64,000 nucleotides of DNA from Sclerodactyla briareus. Lineage: Eukaryota; Echinodermata; Holothuroidea; Dendrochirotida; Sclerodactylidae. The position numbers and the translations under genes were made by a program. The DNA is taken from positions 62,001 through 126,000 of the forward strand of contig JAODTK010003899.1 in assembly GCA_026419785.1 (NCBI GenBank), read 5' to 3'. Below, one piece after another: positions 37,096 to 46,870 of this stretch. The notes below the pieces were generated by a model, which did no database searches, was not told the DNA's origin, and saw only the letters and a list, made by a program, of their open reading frames with translations. Every line of letters begins with the position of its first letter. Within the stretch, counting starts at the first letter, position 1.

Positions 37096-38790
37096 CTGCG
37101 TGTTGCCAGTAGTCTTGGGATTGTCTCATACTGTTCCTCAACATAAATAGAAAGCCTTCACTCTCGGATCCATACAGAGCAATGGGAAATTCGGAGCAAA
37201 ACTTGGATAAGCTACACCATAAGAGGAAGGACGGCAACTACTTCTATCAATAACATTATTGGATTCCCCTCTTTTCCACGATCAGTAGACTATCTGCATG
37301 CATATGGGCCAGTTAGGCAGCAGACTTCTCTAAGATGGACTGCGTGAAAATATCAAGACGGTTGCTGAAGGTGACGAACACAGATCAGAAGGAGAAAGGG
37401 GTAACACGGAAGAGAGAGAGAGTGAGTTGGGAAATGGGAATACATGGAAACGAAACATGAGATGGATGCCGCACTGGGGGGCGGGTATCGGACCCCTATG
37501 CCTCGCTCTGCATTTAAGAATCACCGAGGTCAGCTTGGTCGTAACGGATTTGAAGTCAACAATTGGCAATGTCTGTACACCGTGTGAACACGATGCGTGA
37601 AGAATACTCGCCGTTCTGGTTAAATTGAAAGTTAGCGTGTGTTTTGCTCTTGCTGGAAATACGCTTGGTAAAATATGACGAAAAAAATGCAATCACGATG
37701 AATCTTGGACTGGATGGATGAAACTAGATACTTTAACCAGTCAACATGGGCGGATAAATACTTCAGCGACGCCAGTGTAGTCAACCGCGATTTACTGTCG
37801 CCGGGTACACAAAATACGTCTATAGGTTGTGCACTATATCGCACTATATTTATTCACCCAGTGTTGACTGTCAACGGACCGAGCCTCTCGGCTTGTTGTA
37901 GAATGAACGATGGACCTACAATAGCCTTTAATTTATTTAGCAGAAACCTTCGCGTGGACTATGAACAAAGTTGTATATCCTTGCGATTTCTGTCCGTCTA
38001 TTATAATATTGTCATATTGCGTAGCAGACATTAGCTATGACATTGGGCACGAGAATCAAATCATAAAATGCATCCGCTGCATGTGGGAGACTATAGCGCT
38101 GCATTTTCTTCAAAGTTTCATTCCAAGGGCGAGTGCAATTAGTCGATCATCCCATATGCGGTTATTGCCAGATGCTTCCTATTTTCTTGCTCGTAAATGT
38201 TTAAATAGCGGCAATAACAAATGTACTTGAACGCACTTAATTCGATTAATGATTATGCGATATCGGGGTAAAATTGTTACTAGAATGGCACAGGATGGCG
38301 GGGTAAATATAATTACTTTTTGAGGCACACTTTGGAAAATGTATCAGCGAATTCACCGTTATAGAGTTAATCAACATTTTAATGCCATATAATTGGTATG
38401 AAGGTATAAAGTCGAAGGTCACCATGCATAATAACATCAGGCAATACTCATGATGAATGATGTATTGTGGTATCTGTGTAACTCTGTAAACATCTAACCT
38501 AATGTATAATTCCTTACACTCGCAGAGCATAAAATACTAAAAACTGTAATGTCAGAAAGGTGTAAGTTCGGAAGAAAAATTGACGGGGCGAGGAAGAGAG
38601 CGGGTAAATTCCTATCACTTTCCAATCACTTTTCAACTTCAGTGCTGTCCTATTTTAACGGCTTCGCTCAGCCAAGGATTTGAGGGAGGCCAGTCTCGAC
38701 TGAAAATCCAGTAAGCCGATCAGGAGGCAGGAAGTTGACAGTGTACACCCGTACATGAGTGGGAGGGTGAAAGTTTTTGCGCAGCACTTA
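37096..38790. other. gene-free stretch
   Basis: Frames of 109-120 codons at 37330-37692 (minus) and 37705-38034 (plus) show no domain, repeat of domains or splice structure that I can support as genes. Confidence 0.35.
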
Positions 38791-38796
38791 TATTAT

Positions 38797-38800
38797 TCAA

Positions 38801-38831
<31 letters not shown>

Positions 38832-38940
38832 TATTATTATTATTATATTATTATTATTATATTATTATTATTATTATTATTATTATTCTTATTATTATTA
38901 GTATTATTATTATTATATTATTATTATTATTTTTATTATT
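38797..38940 (+). repeat. (ATT)n microsatellite
   Basis: About 140 bp of TTA/ATT trinucleotide repeats with a few TATATT and CTT interruptions. Confidence 0.9.
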
Positions 38941-39294
38941 CTAATTGATTCCCACGAAAGAACCAGCTATGTGACCGGTATTATTATTTGCCGACATATG
39001 CCCCGTACATTGTCTGTTTTATAGCACCGCTATGTCGGAAAATTATATTGAATATAATTTCGCTACGATTCGTATTGTATAATAGGACAAGGTTGAAAGG
39101 AAATGTGAATTTGCTAATAGGTAGAACAGAAGAAGACAACAGGAAATACGTGTTGGACATATCATTCTGCAACAAATAACCGATCGATAACAAGGATTCA
39201 CCATGTCTTCAACAGTTCTGAAATGAGCGGTAAAACCGAGCATACAAAGGCAACATCAAGTTTCTATCATAATTACAGGGATTTTTTTTTTTGG

Positions 39295-39600
39295 TCTTGT
39301 TGGGTTTCAGGATCCAAATGTCGCTCATTATGAAACTCTGGCCGTATTGTCTGTGGATGGTTCACTGGCGAATAACTCGCCTTCTCTTCGTCGTTATTAG
39401 CGCTCAGATGGTACTGAGGTGGGTGTCACCAATTCCAGCCTGCTCCCCGGACCGCCATTTTACGCCCCCCCCCTCCCCCAGAAAGGACGATCATGAGCTC
39501 CGTGGATCCAACACCCGACCACGTTTCTCGGAACCCGGTGAAGTGGGAAGGAGAGGAAACACAAGATCCTCGACAGCCACGTAGTTCCCAACCACGGATT
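39295..39600 (+). repeat. dispersed repeat, copy 1 (partner at 43.4 kb)
   Basis: Diverged direct copy of 43385-43640. Shared blocks are GGGTTTCAGGA/GGGTTCAGGA, GGCGAATAACTC/GGCGATAACTC, CCTGCTCCCCGGACCGCCA with TTTACG following, and an AGAAAGGA-type phrase. Non-coding. Confidence 0.5.
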
Positions 39601-39609
39601 GTTAATCGA

Positions 39610-39910
39610 AACAAAATATAGGAATAATATGACAATTATATACATGAAAAACAGCAAAGATATTTTCTGGGTAAATGCGATTTCAATTATTTCTCGAAAG
39701 TATTAATTCTGTTCTTATCAGGGAACTCAGATGACACGTGTTCCCAATTTGAGGGCCAAGGAAACGGATATTAAGTCGTGAGGATTCGAGTCTAATTTCC
39801 GGCTATCCAATTGATTAAATGCACGACTGCAGGGATAATTAACCTAGGTACTAATGTATCTTGGAAGGGATTGTAGACCGAATATATGTACTAGTAATGT
39901 TAATGTTTAA
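39610..39910. other. gene-free stretch
   Basis: No gene or repeat assigned; this is the sequence beyond the 3' end of the LINE that follows on the minus strand. Confidence 0.35.
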
Positions 39911-39914
39911 TTAT

Positions 39915-41085
39915 GTAAATATTTTCTTATGAAACGCATTACATGGCAAGCTTCTCAATGCGTCTCACATGATAAGACACAGTACAGAACTGTTAAGATT
40001 AGCTAAAATCAACAAAACGTCAAAGAGCAAATCCGAAAAGCGATGATTATAAAAGTTTAAATCAAGAGCAAGTCTCTCTAAAAAGGTGAGTTTTAAGCTT
40101 AGATTTAAAACGAGTAAATTTGCAATAGCTATAAGTTCACGGAGGCATGCGTTCCACACCTTGAGCACAATCCGCGGAGAGCACGCCCCCCGGGCCTCCC
40201 CCCCCCCCCTAGAATTTGTTACGACCCCCCCGAAAAAAGAGGCTGTGAGAGATATATTTCCCCTTCGTGAGTTGTTTCGAAGTGAACGGGTAGCCACACT
40301 ACGACTCAAAAGATCACAGAGATAAGAAGGTGCTAACCCCATCGAGGACCCTTATGAGTTAGACATAGAATTGTGAATTTAGTACGTTGCTGAACGAAGA
40401 CAATGGAGTTCTTCAAGTACAGGTTATGTTGATCATATTTCCTGTTTTGAATTCTAGGCGGGCAGCAGAATTCTGAATAATTTGTAACTTCCTAATTTCC
40501 TGCACAGGTAAACCAAAATGTGACTGTTACAGTACTAACCGGTATGTGATGAAAGCAGTACATTTCTCTGTGGCCTTACGATCGAGAAGATCTTTATTTT
40601 ATTGATTTTCCAGAGAGCAAAAGCGGCGGTCCTACACAAGTTCGACACGTGAGCAACATGGTCCAATAATTACAAACCGAGGTAACGACTTGTTTAGAAG
40701 GACAATCCTAAGGCCACCAATATCAAGATTGTGATCATGGCTAGGCTGCCCTCTGGCAGAATACTTAGAGTAGAAATGGACAATTTCTGTTTTGTCGTCA
40801 TTCAGCACCAACAAATTATCTCTCATCCAATACGGAGCTCCTCAATGCAGGCCTCAATAGCTTGTGATGGAATGTGATTACTGTTACAAGTTACATAAAG
40901 CTGGGTGTCATCAGCATACATCATACTGGAAGCCATGTTTGGTAATCATATCTTCCATGGGCACCATATCCAAGCTGAACAGAACAGGTCCAGAACTGAG
41001 CCTTGGGGCACCCCACATTCGAAACGACGCTCATCCGACAACACTGACCCGACTGTGACCAATGGTGTCCGCCCCCTCAGATACG
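39915..41085 (-). mobile_element. CR1/L2-type LINE, reverse-transcriptase remnant
   Basis: On the minus strand the pieces appear in correct order across several frames. They are KSYLRGRTPLVTVGS (about 41083-41030), GVPQGSVL (about 41005), the catalytic YADD box within MYADDTQLY (YADD codons 40918-40907), WMRDNLLVLNDDKTEIVHFY (about 40830), and a C-terminal part with SYLCDLL, SLRNNSR and LKTHLFRETCS ending at a stop at 40062-40064. About 150 bp of 3' sequence resembles L2-like tails, reaching about 39915. The protein would prime reverse transcription at the insertion site. Endonuclease and ORF1 are absent, so the copy is 5'-truncated. At least five frame breaks make it dead. Confidence 0.88.
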
Positions 41086-41147
41086 ATTTCCGGCCCTACG
41101 TGGCTAAGAGGCTTTATAAGTTATGGGACTGTAAAATTGTCCGCCGA

Positions 41148-41184
41148 GGGGGGGGGGGGGGGGAGGGGGGGGGGGGGGGGGGGG
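41148..41184 (+). repeat. poly(G) run
   Basis: Nearly pure G with two A, close to the junction between two oppositely oriented LINE remnants. Confidence 0.8.
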
Positions 41185-41348
41185 AAGGCATTTCCTCTTT
41201 TCTTCTAGGAGACAAGGGCACCCGAAGTAGCCCATAAACCACTACTTGCCATCCATTGTCGGATGGCGTTATCGATCATTGAAATAAATATGTTATGTTG
41301 TTGCTAATTCCTAGTTTTACCTCATTTATTGATTCGCCACCGCCCCCC

Positions 41349-42063
41349 ATGGTCACCGAAATGACAGCTGCAATATTGGTGGAACTAACAGCCAACCAAA
41401 GCACAGTTTTAAAGAGTTGTTGCATTCGTGCATCGAGAAGGCAGTTAACTCAAAATTCAATATCCTCATGGAACAGAATGAACGACATGAATCTTGACTG
41501 TTTGAATTGCATAGCCAATGAAAGTTGAAAGAGAAAGAGGGAGATTCTTCGTCTAAATAGGATCTGGGAGCATCTGGATGACAAAATCATCAAAGTCAGC
41601 AACCGTGCCGCTGAGCCTGAACAGCATGCACGCCGTGAGAATATACGTATATTTGCTATCCCAGAAGCTGATGGAAAGGATCTGGAGAAAGGGGTCACCA
41701 CTCTTGCGACTAACAAGCTATAGGCCTGCAGACATTACCGGATGACATAAAGATGGTGCGTCGTGTCGGTCCAACCAGCAGGATGACAGTGCTCGCCATG
41801 GTTTCGTCAAATTCAAGTCACCCAAAACCAAGGAAGACCTCATAAAGAGTAGCGGAGTCGCAGTTAAGGAGGACTTGTCACGCCACAACCAGCAAATTCT
41901 GCAGAGTACCAATGAACACAAAATCGTTGGAAACCCATGGTCGGAAGATGGTAGAATCTTACCTCTGATCAAGCTTGATGGCAAGCCAAATTGTGTGGAG
42001 AGGGTGGTTGACACTGCCGAGCTGGATACATGGGTTCTTCAAACTCAGCAAAACTCGGACTAA
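41349..42063 (+). pseudogene. LINE ORF1 (RNA-binding nucleocapsid-like protein) remnant
   Basis: An ATG at 41349 opens MVTEMTAAILVELTANQS, and after a frame break the reading continues through a charged, probably coiled-coil stretch (ILMEQNERHES, LKEKEGEILRLN). The signature is EQHARRENIRIFAIPE near 41617-41664. It matches the start of the RNA-recognition-like domain of L1-type ORF1 proteins. It is followed by MVRRVGPT, RHGFVKFKSPKTKEDLI and VKEDLSRHNQQIL, and a stop at 42061-42063. By family knowledge such proteins coat the LINE RNA and act as chaperones. There are at least four frame breaks. A reverse-transcriptase tail follows on the same strand with the endonuclease and most of the polymerase missing, so this is an internally deleted LINE. 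Confidence 0.78.
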
Positions 42064-42089
42064 TCAAGCGATCTATATGCCGCAAAGAA

Positions 42090-42620
42090 AAATACATTCT
42101 CATCTGGCCGTATAAGTCACTAGTTCGTCCACATCGAGAGAATTCCATTCAAGCATAGAGGCTCTATTTAGTAAAAGACAGTAATTTAATTGAAAATGTC
42201 CAAAAGAGATTCACAGGAATCATTTCAGGGATGCATCTCCTCCCATAATGGGAAGTGAAAAAGCTCAACCCCACTTCTCTTGAAACGCGACGTATCCGGG
42301 GCGATGCGATTCTTCAAAATCATCCAAGGATTTGAGAGTGTTCCTGCTAGCTATTTCTTCACATTCACGGCGGGAGCGTCACTCGTGGTCGTCCTCTTGA
42401 GAACACAAGCAGTCCCCAGGCTGAATGCTAGGAGGTATTTCCTCTCGCATCCAGTTGTTGATCTTTGGAACAGTCTTCCAGTCGAAGCAGTTTATTAGAG
42501 TTATTAGATCTACGTGGGAGCTCATCTGAGCTGTTGAGGTTCCCTGCTCCGTCATCCTCTGCCGATCTCTACCTTTGAGAAGTAGAGGACACAGGTAAAT
42601 ACAGGTAAATATTCGAACTA
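42090..42620 (+). mobile_element. LINE reverse-transcriptase C-terminus and 3' tail
   Basis: In order on the plus strand, over several frames: YKSLVRPH (about 42111), LIENVQKRFT (about 42188), a LETRRIRGDAIL stretch (about 42277), FKIIQGFESVPASYFF (about 42312), and LNARRYFLSHPVVDLWNSLP (about 42422). This is the characteristic C-terminal region after the polymerase domain of jockey/CR1-like LINEs. The end carries a duplicated ACAGGTAAAT at about 42592-42611, typical of short 3' tail repeats in this group. It probably belongs to the same element as the ORF1 remnant just upstream, joined by a large internal deletion. Confidence 0.82.
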
Positions 42621-42894
42621 CTATGCACCATTCTCTAGAACTAGAAGTAGTAGTGAAAAACGTATTTCGCAGAACCCCTACTTATGACATCCAAGGGTGA
42701 TGTTCAACAACGGAACAAAATTCACCAATTGATCTTATTTGCATGGTGCTGAATCTCTTCTCTTCTTTTTCCTAAATTATTATAGTTGGTGCTGTTACCG
42801 CCCCCAAGCGCTGCTGTTTGATTTCAAAGATTATATTGAATGTAAGAACTGTGGTACATACAAATGACTTATAATGATCACTTCACCTGCAAAA

Positions 42895-43050
42895 TTTCGT
42901 TCATTCCATATTAGGAACCAATTTGTTCACAATTATCTAACTCGCAAATCTGTTGATCTGCATTCAATGCCTTGCCGGATGTCTCACAGTGCCAACTTAA
43001 GTCTGAGATATAGATTTATACAAATCTGGAATACCTTGCCTCCATTGTGA
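42895..43050 (+). mobile_element. second LINE reverse-transcriptase C-terminal remnant
   Basis: One open frame reads FRSFHIRNQFVHNYLTRKS, then VDLHSMPCRM, then LSLRYRFIQIWNTLPPL and a stop at 43048-43050. The order 'HNY.TR', 'dLH', 'SlRyr...iWNtLP' is the conserved C-terminal end of many LINE polymerases. Its sequence differs from the tail 300 bp upstream, so it is a separate insertion. Upstream parts are too decayed to place. Confidence 0.68.
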
Positions 43051-43384
43051 AACACTGTACTGATGTATCAAAGTTCAATGTTAAAAACAAAAGAGTAAAT
43101 GAAATGGAATATAACAGTATTTATTTCTTCTGATATTATATTCCCAATCTTCATCGGAGGCATAATTTCAAACATGCAAAACATCCATATAATAAAACAT
43201 TCACAGTATTATATTGGTAAAAAGGTACAAAAAGCCACAGTAAATTGTGTTGGAAAAGTACCAAAACATATTGTAGTGCTGGTACCACTTTAATTTCCAC
43301 TCTAAATCTCTGCGAAATCGTCCTTTTTCAGCATGACCCAGGTAGGTGAAACAGGAGCAGCATAACTACTACCGGTGAGCTTAG

Positions 43385-43640
43385 ATTTTATTGATTTCTG
43401 CGGGTTCAGGAAGCCAGTTAAGGCTCATCTAGGAACCCTGGCAGTATTGATCGTGGATGAGCACCGGCGATAACTCACTCCCCTTCTCGACGTGTACTCA
43501 GATTATATCGAGGCATCCTGCTCCCGGACCGCCACTTTACGTCCACATCCGAAAGGAATATCAGTGAACTCCAGGACCTGACCCCCTTCTCTCACCTTGA
43601 GGAGCGAAAGTTCAATTTCAACGTGAATGCTCACAGCCGA
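43385..43640 (+). repeat. dispersed repeat, copy 2 (partner at 39.3 kb)
   Basis: Diverged direct copy of 39295-39600; see that entry for the shared blocks. The two copies bracket the LINE A and LINE B remnants. Confidence 0.5.
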
Positions 43641-44089
43641 CAGATGAGACTTAATGCGAATATCCCGTAACCAGGTAACAAACTCCAGTACCCCGGAAAA
43701 TCCACTGCATTACAGAGGAAACCATGGAGTGAAAACCAAGACCCCGCCCATCGTAACTTCAAGTACAGCAACCTAGGGAAAAAACGTCCGGTGACTGCTG
43801 GATTTAGAACGCGGACTATTTGCTTTTTCAAGTGTCCCGAATCCACCTAATACCACTGTAGATACCACTTTTCTTTGTCATACACATTCCTTTCTTTCCT
43901 TCTACCTACGTTGCTGGGCAAGAGAAACACACGGGTTGGAAACCCGGAACAGCACCCAGCGCACTACGAACGATAGGTATAACATAAGCAATAAATACGA
44001 CTAACTACAGGCAACTGTACTCGCTAGAACGAGAAAAGAACGCCCACGGCGTATCATGAAAACACACAAATCCACATCTCGACGAATGG
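43641..44089. other. gene-free stretch
   Basis: No gene assigned; the part near 43950-44089 may be the 3' untranslated region of the minus-strand LINE that follows. Confidence 0.35.
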
Positions 44090-44109
44090 TTGCAATGAAA
44101 GCCTGGACC

Positions 44110-44395
44110 AACTGCCAAGTTACGATTGGTAACACACAGTAGTCGCTTGCAGACGGAAAGGGTAGAGCATTCCAGTGATTTGAAGCAAGTTCAGCGAAAG
44201 AACAATCACCATAAGATATTGTGCGGGACGGAGGGACAACAAGAAACTGTTCATTCTAGCTACAAAGAGATAGATATGACGTATGAACGCAGCAGATATC
44301 TGATATATAACGGAGTACCTGTGGTTAGAGTGCGAAACGCTATGAGGAGAATTTAATAGTTATCATCTGCTCAGTCGGAAGCCAATGCAAGACTG
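44110..44395 (-). mobile_element. L2-type LINE reverse-transcriptase C-terminal remnant
   Basis: On the minus strand: LHWLPTEQMITIKF (44390 downwards), TTGTPLYIRYLLRSY (about 44325-44281), then FLVVPPSRTISYGDCSFAEL and NHWNALPFPSAS (about 44245-44130). 'LHWLP', 'APlYi.dLL' and 'SYGdrSFa...WN.LP' are conserved landmarks of CR1/L2 polymerase C-termini. Three frames are needed, so it is dead. It is a different copy from the 40-kb element. Confidence 0.8.
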
Positions 44396-44399
44396 ATCA

Positions 44400-45690
44400 C
44401 AGGAATTTTGAACATTGGTCCAACATTAGTCTGATCTAGCATCGAGTCGGTAAAAGAGTTTGGAGAATAGTAATGAAAAATATATCAACACACCAGAGAA
44501 AGTGAGAATTGTCCAACTGGATTTTTTTAACTCTATTGTAATTCCAAACCATAGTTCGCTCAAGCTGATAACACCAGTTGTCATAGTTGGGGTTCATTCA
44601 AAAAATATGGACCGAATACTTTGATGCAAGAAATGCTCCCTATCAATCTGGTGTGTTATCGGAACGAGCATTCGCGATTCTTCGCATTTGGTAGTAATTT
44701 TAGATGCTAGAGGCTGGTTTAAATGGAAGGGAATATATACATATTAACGCGTTGTAATGAAACTCAAGACAAAAACTGTAGCGCAGGGTTAGATAGTTTG
44801 GATGTTCCAGACCTATATTTGGAAAATGAATTCGTTAAGTATGTAAATTGCCTGGATATACTTCATGTTAGTTTCAATCATATTGCCGAATATGAAGGCC
44901 GAATCAAAACTAAATCTAATGGATGTGGACCGTAGACGTGATCTCTACCCGTTTTCAGGTCATAGGAAGTCATATCTGAGCGCACTATAGTAGAATACAA
45001 ACGTTTCAAACTATATTGTCCTATTCAATTACAAATTGGCTGCCCCATTGTCAATCCAATACTGGGTCAGTTACAGTTAGCCAACGTTGTTTTGCGGAGA
45101 CAAGGCCAACGAGCATGTCATGATGGTGCATAGTACAACGCTTCCTATATTATATGCTTTACACACTGTCGTGAGTGATCCATTTTGGGGGGCCAGTAAG
45201 TGATTTTTGCGCCCATTTTAGGCTTGGGCCCAATATGTCATCGGAATCTTCATGATCTTAGTTAAATTTTCAAACGTTGTATGGTCTCATTTTAGTGATA
45301 GCACGGTGATAGAACAAGTGTTCACAGGATTCACTCGGATGGCCACCCTCTCGCTTGTCGCCAATGAGGTTCTTGAGAGCTATGGCGATGCGGATTTAGA
45401 AAAGTCAAATACCCTTAAAGATCAAACATTTCCTTTCTGAATGTGTTTCATTGTTCGGGCTGTAACGTCTTATTCTAAGCGATTTGTTCCATGATTTCAG
45501 ATTCTGGTTAAAGTCGGATTTCTCCCACACTTCTAATCTTCGCTAGTCTTGGCCGAATCTTCTTGGAATTCCTCTGGGTCTACTACCTTTTACAAACTTC
45601 CATGGTTTTCAATATTGAGGGGTAACTTTCCTCTGTAATATTGTTAGAACGTTATAAGATCATGGCGGGTATGACCAATGTTCCATTTTA
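44400..45690. other. gene-free stretch
   Basis: Frames of 60-76 codons show no domain. No RNA gene or repeat was recognised. Confidence 0.35.
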
Positions 45691-45704
45691 ATCAAGGTCC
45701 TAGT

Positions 45705-45845
45705 TGCTTTGATTCTCTCCTATTTAGATTTATCCCACCTTCCCTCCGGTATTAATTTCGTCATTTACGATGACGGCTTACAGTAAATCAATATTTCCAT
45801 AACTGCTCAGGAAATGGATGCTGGTTCAGCTGGTCGAACGGATAT
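45705..45845 (+). mobile_element. probable LINE reverse-transcriptase fragment with a degenerate YADD region
   Basis: The frame reads LSYLDLSHLPSGINFVIYDD followed by GLQ, a stop and INISITAQEMDAG. This resembles the palm segment 'iNDLs.LP.gi.fviYADDTai' of LINE polymerases with the A of YADD lost. The short length limits confidence. Confidence 0.45.
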
Positions 45846-46454
45846 TGAATTGTAAAAAAACTAGTGACTGCAACATTTTAAAATATTGCTTTTGTATGAC
45901 AGTATTCTATTAATGTATAATAGTAATCCTAAAAATAATGTGTCCACATGTTTATATATATTTGAATGGGTGACATATTCTTTATCATTGGTGGCTCAGA
46001 AGAATAAATAGATGAAAAATAATGAATTCAATATTTGATTATTTGATAATGATTTGAAGTATAAGTTGGCCTTTACCGGTGTTGCTGGATCTCATCAGCA
46101 ATCCGTGGAATTATTATTCATCTATATATTTGTACGGTTGTTGTGACAGGATTGCCACGGAAATCGAATGCTTCGTGGAAATGGCAATCGTTGCAAAATG
46201 ATGAACTCTACAGGTTTACAAAATTTCAAATATCTTGAACATAGTGAGAATTCGCTGAAACTAGGTCCAGAATGAAGTCCCCGAAGCCAAACCCCCCATA
46301 AATAAAGTCCCGATTGGTTTATTAAGTTCACAAGAACTTGCGTTCTTTCCTTTTTCCATTGTCACAAAAATTAAACAAAAAAAAGAAACAACAACTTCGA
46401 CATTCCTGAATTTGGGCTGAAAAATATAAACCACATTTCTCTAAATATTTTATT

Positions 46455-46575
46455 TGAATGCAAGGATTATATAGTTTTATTTTGTGACTTTTCCACCGTA
46501 TTCGAGAGCGATCGTCCTCATAAACACCAAACAATACTTGAAAATACTGGACCAAATCAGCAAAATTGATCAGTT
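46455..46575 (+). mobile_element. possible LINE reverse-transcriptase fragment
   Basis: The frame reads DYIVLFCDFSTVFESD, then RPHKHQTILENTG. It resembles the segment 'a.fLDfSKAFDsVpH..Ll.KL...G' around the first catalytic aspartate of LINE polymerases. The key D is present within CDFS, but several landmarks are weak. Confidence 0.35.
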
Positions 46576-46734
46576 GCCCCAACTGCCAAAAATGGAGATT
46601 GAAGGAGAATACAAAATTGTAAAATTATTGTTTCGAACTCATGTGGAAAGTTTCTTCGTAGAACAACCAAATATCAGTATTTTGGAATCATTTTGATTGG
46701 TGTCTAACAAAATATTACTATTTCCCCTCAAGTG

Positions 46735-46870
46735 GAAACATTTAGTGTCATCAGCATATGAAGTATTGTTAAGCTTGACATAAATAACAAACAACAATGG
46801 GCCTGGGATGGACCTATGAAGAGCACTGCACGTAATAGGTTCACGGACAAAGTAACATAATTGTTAGTAG
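46735..46870 (-). mobile_element. LINE reverse-transcriptase fragment with a YADD box
   Basis: On the minus strand a single frame reads REPITCSALHRS, IPGPLLFVIYVKLN and NTSYADDTKCF. 'GsilGPLLFviYvNdL' followed by 'YADDTK' are consecutive conserved blocks of the palm domain. A short deletion brings them close together. It lies opposite in orientation to the possible fragment 200 bp to the left. Confidence 0.68.

Noticed and set aside
39965..40342. 125-codon minus-strand ORF as a host gene
   Set aside because: SYLCDLL and following residues place it in the C-terminal region of the LINE reverse transcriptase.
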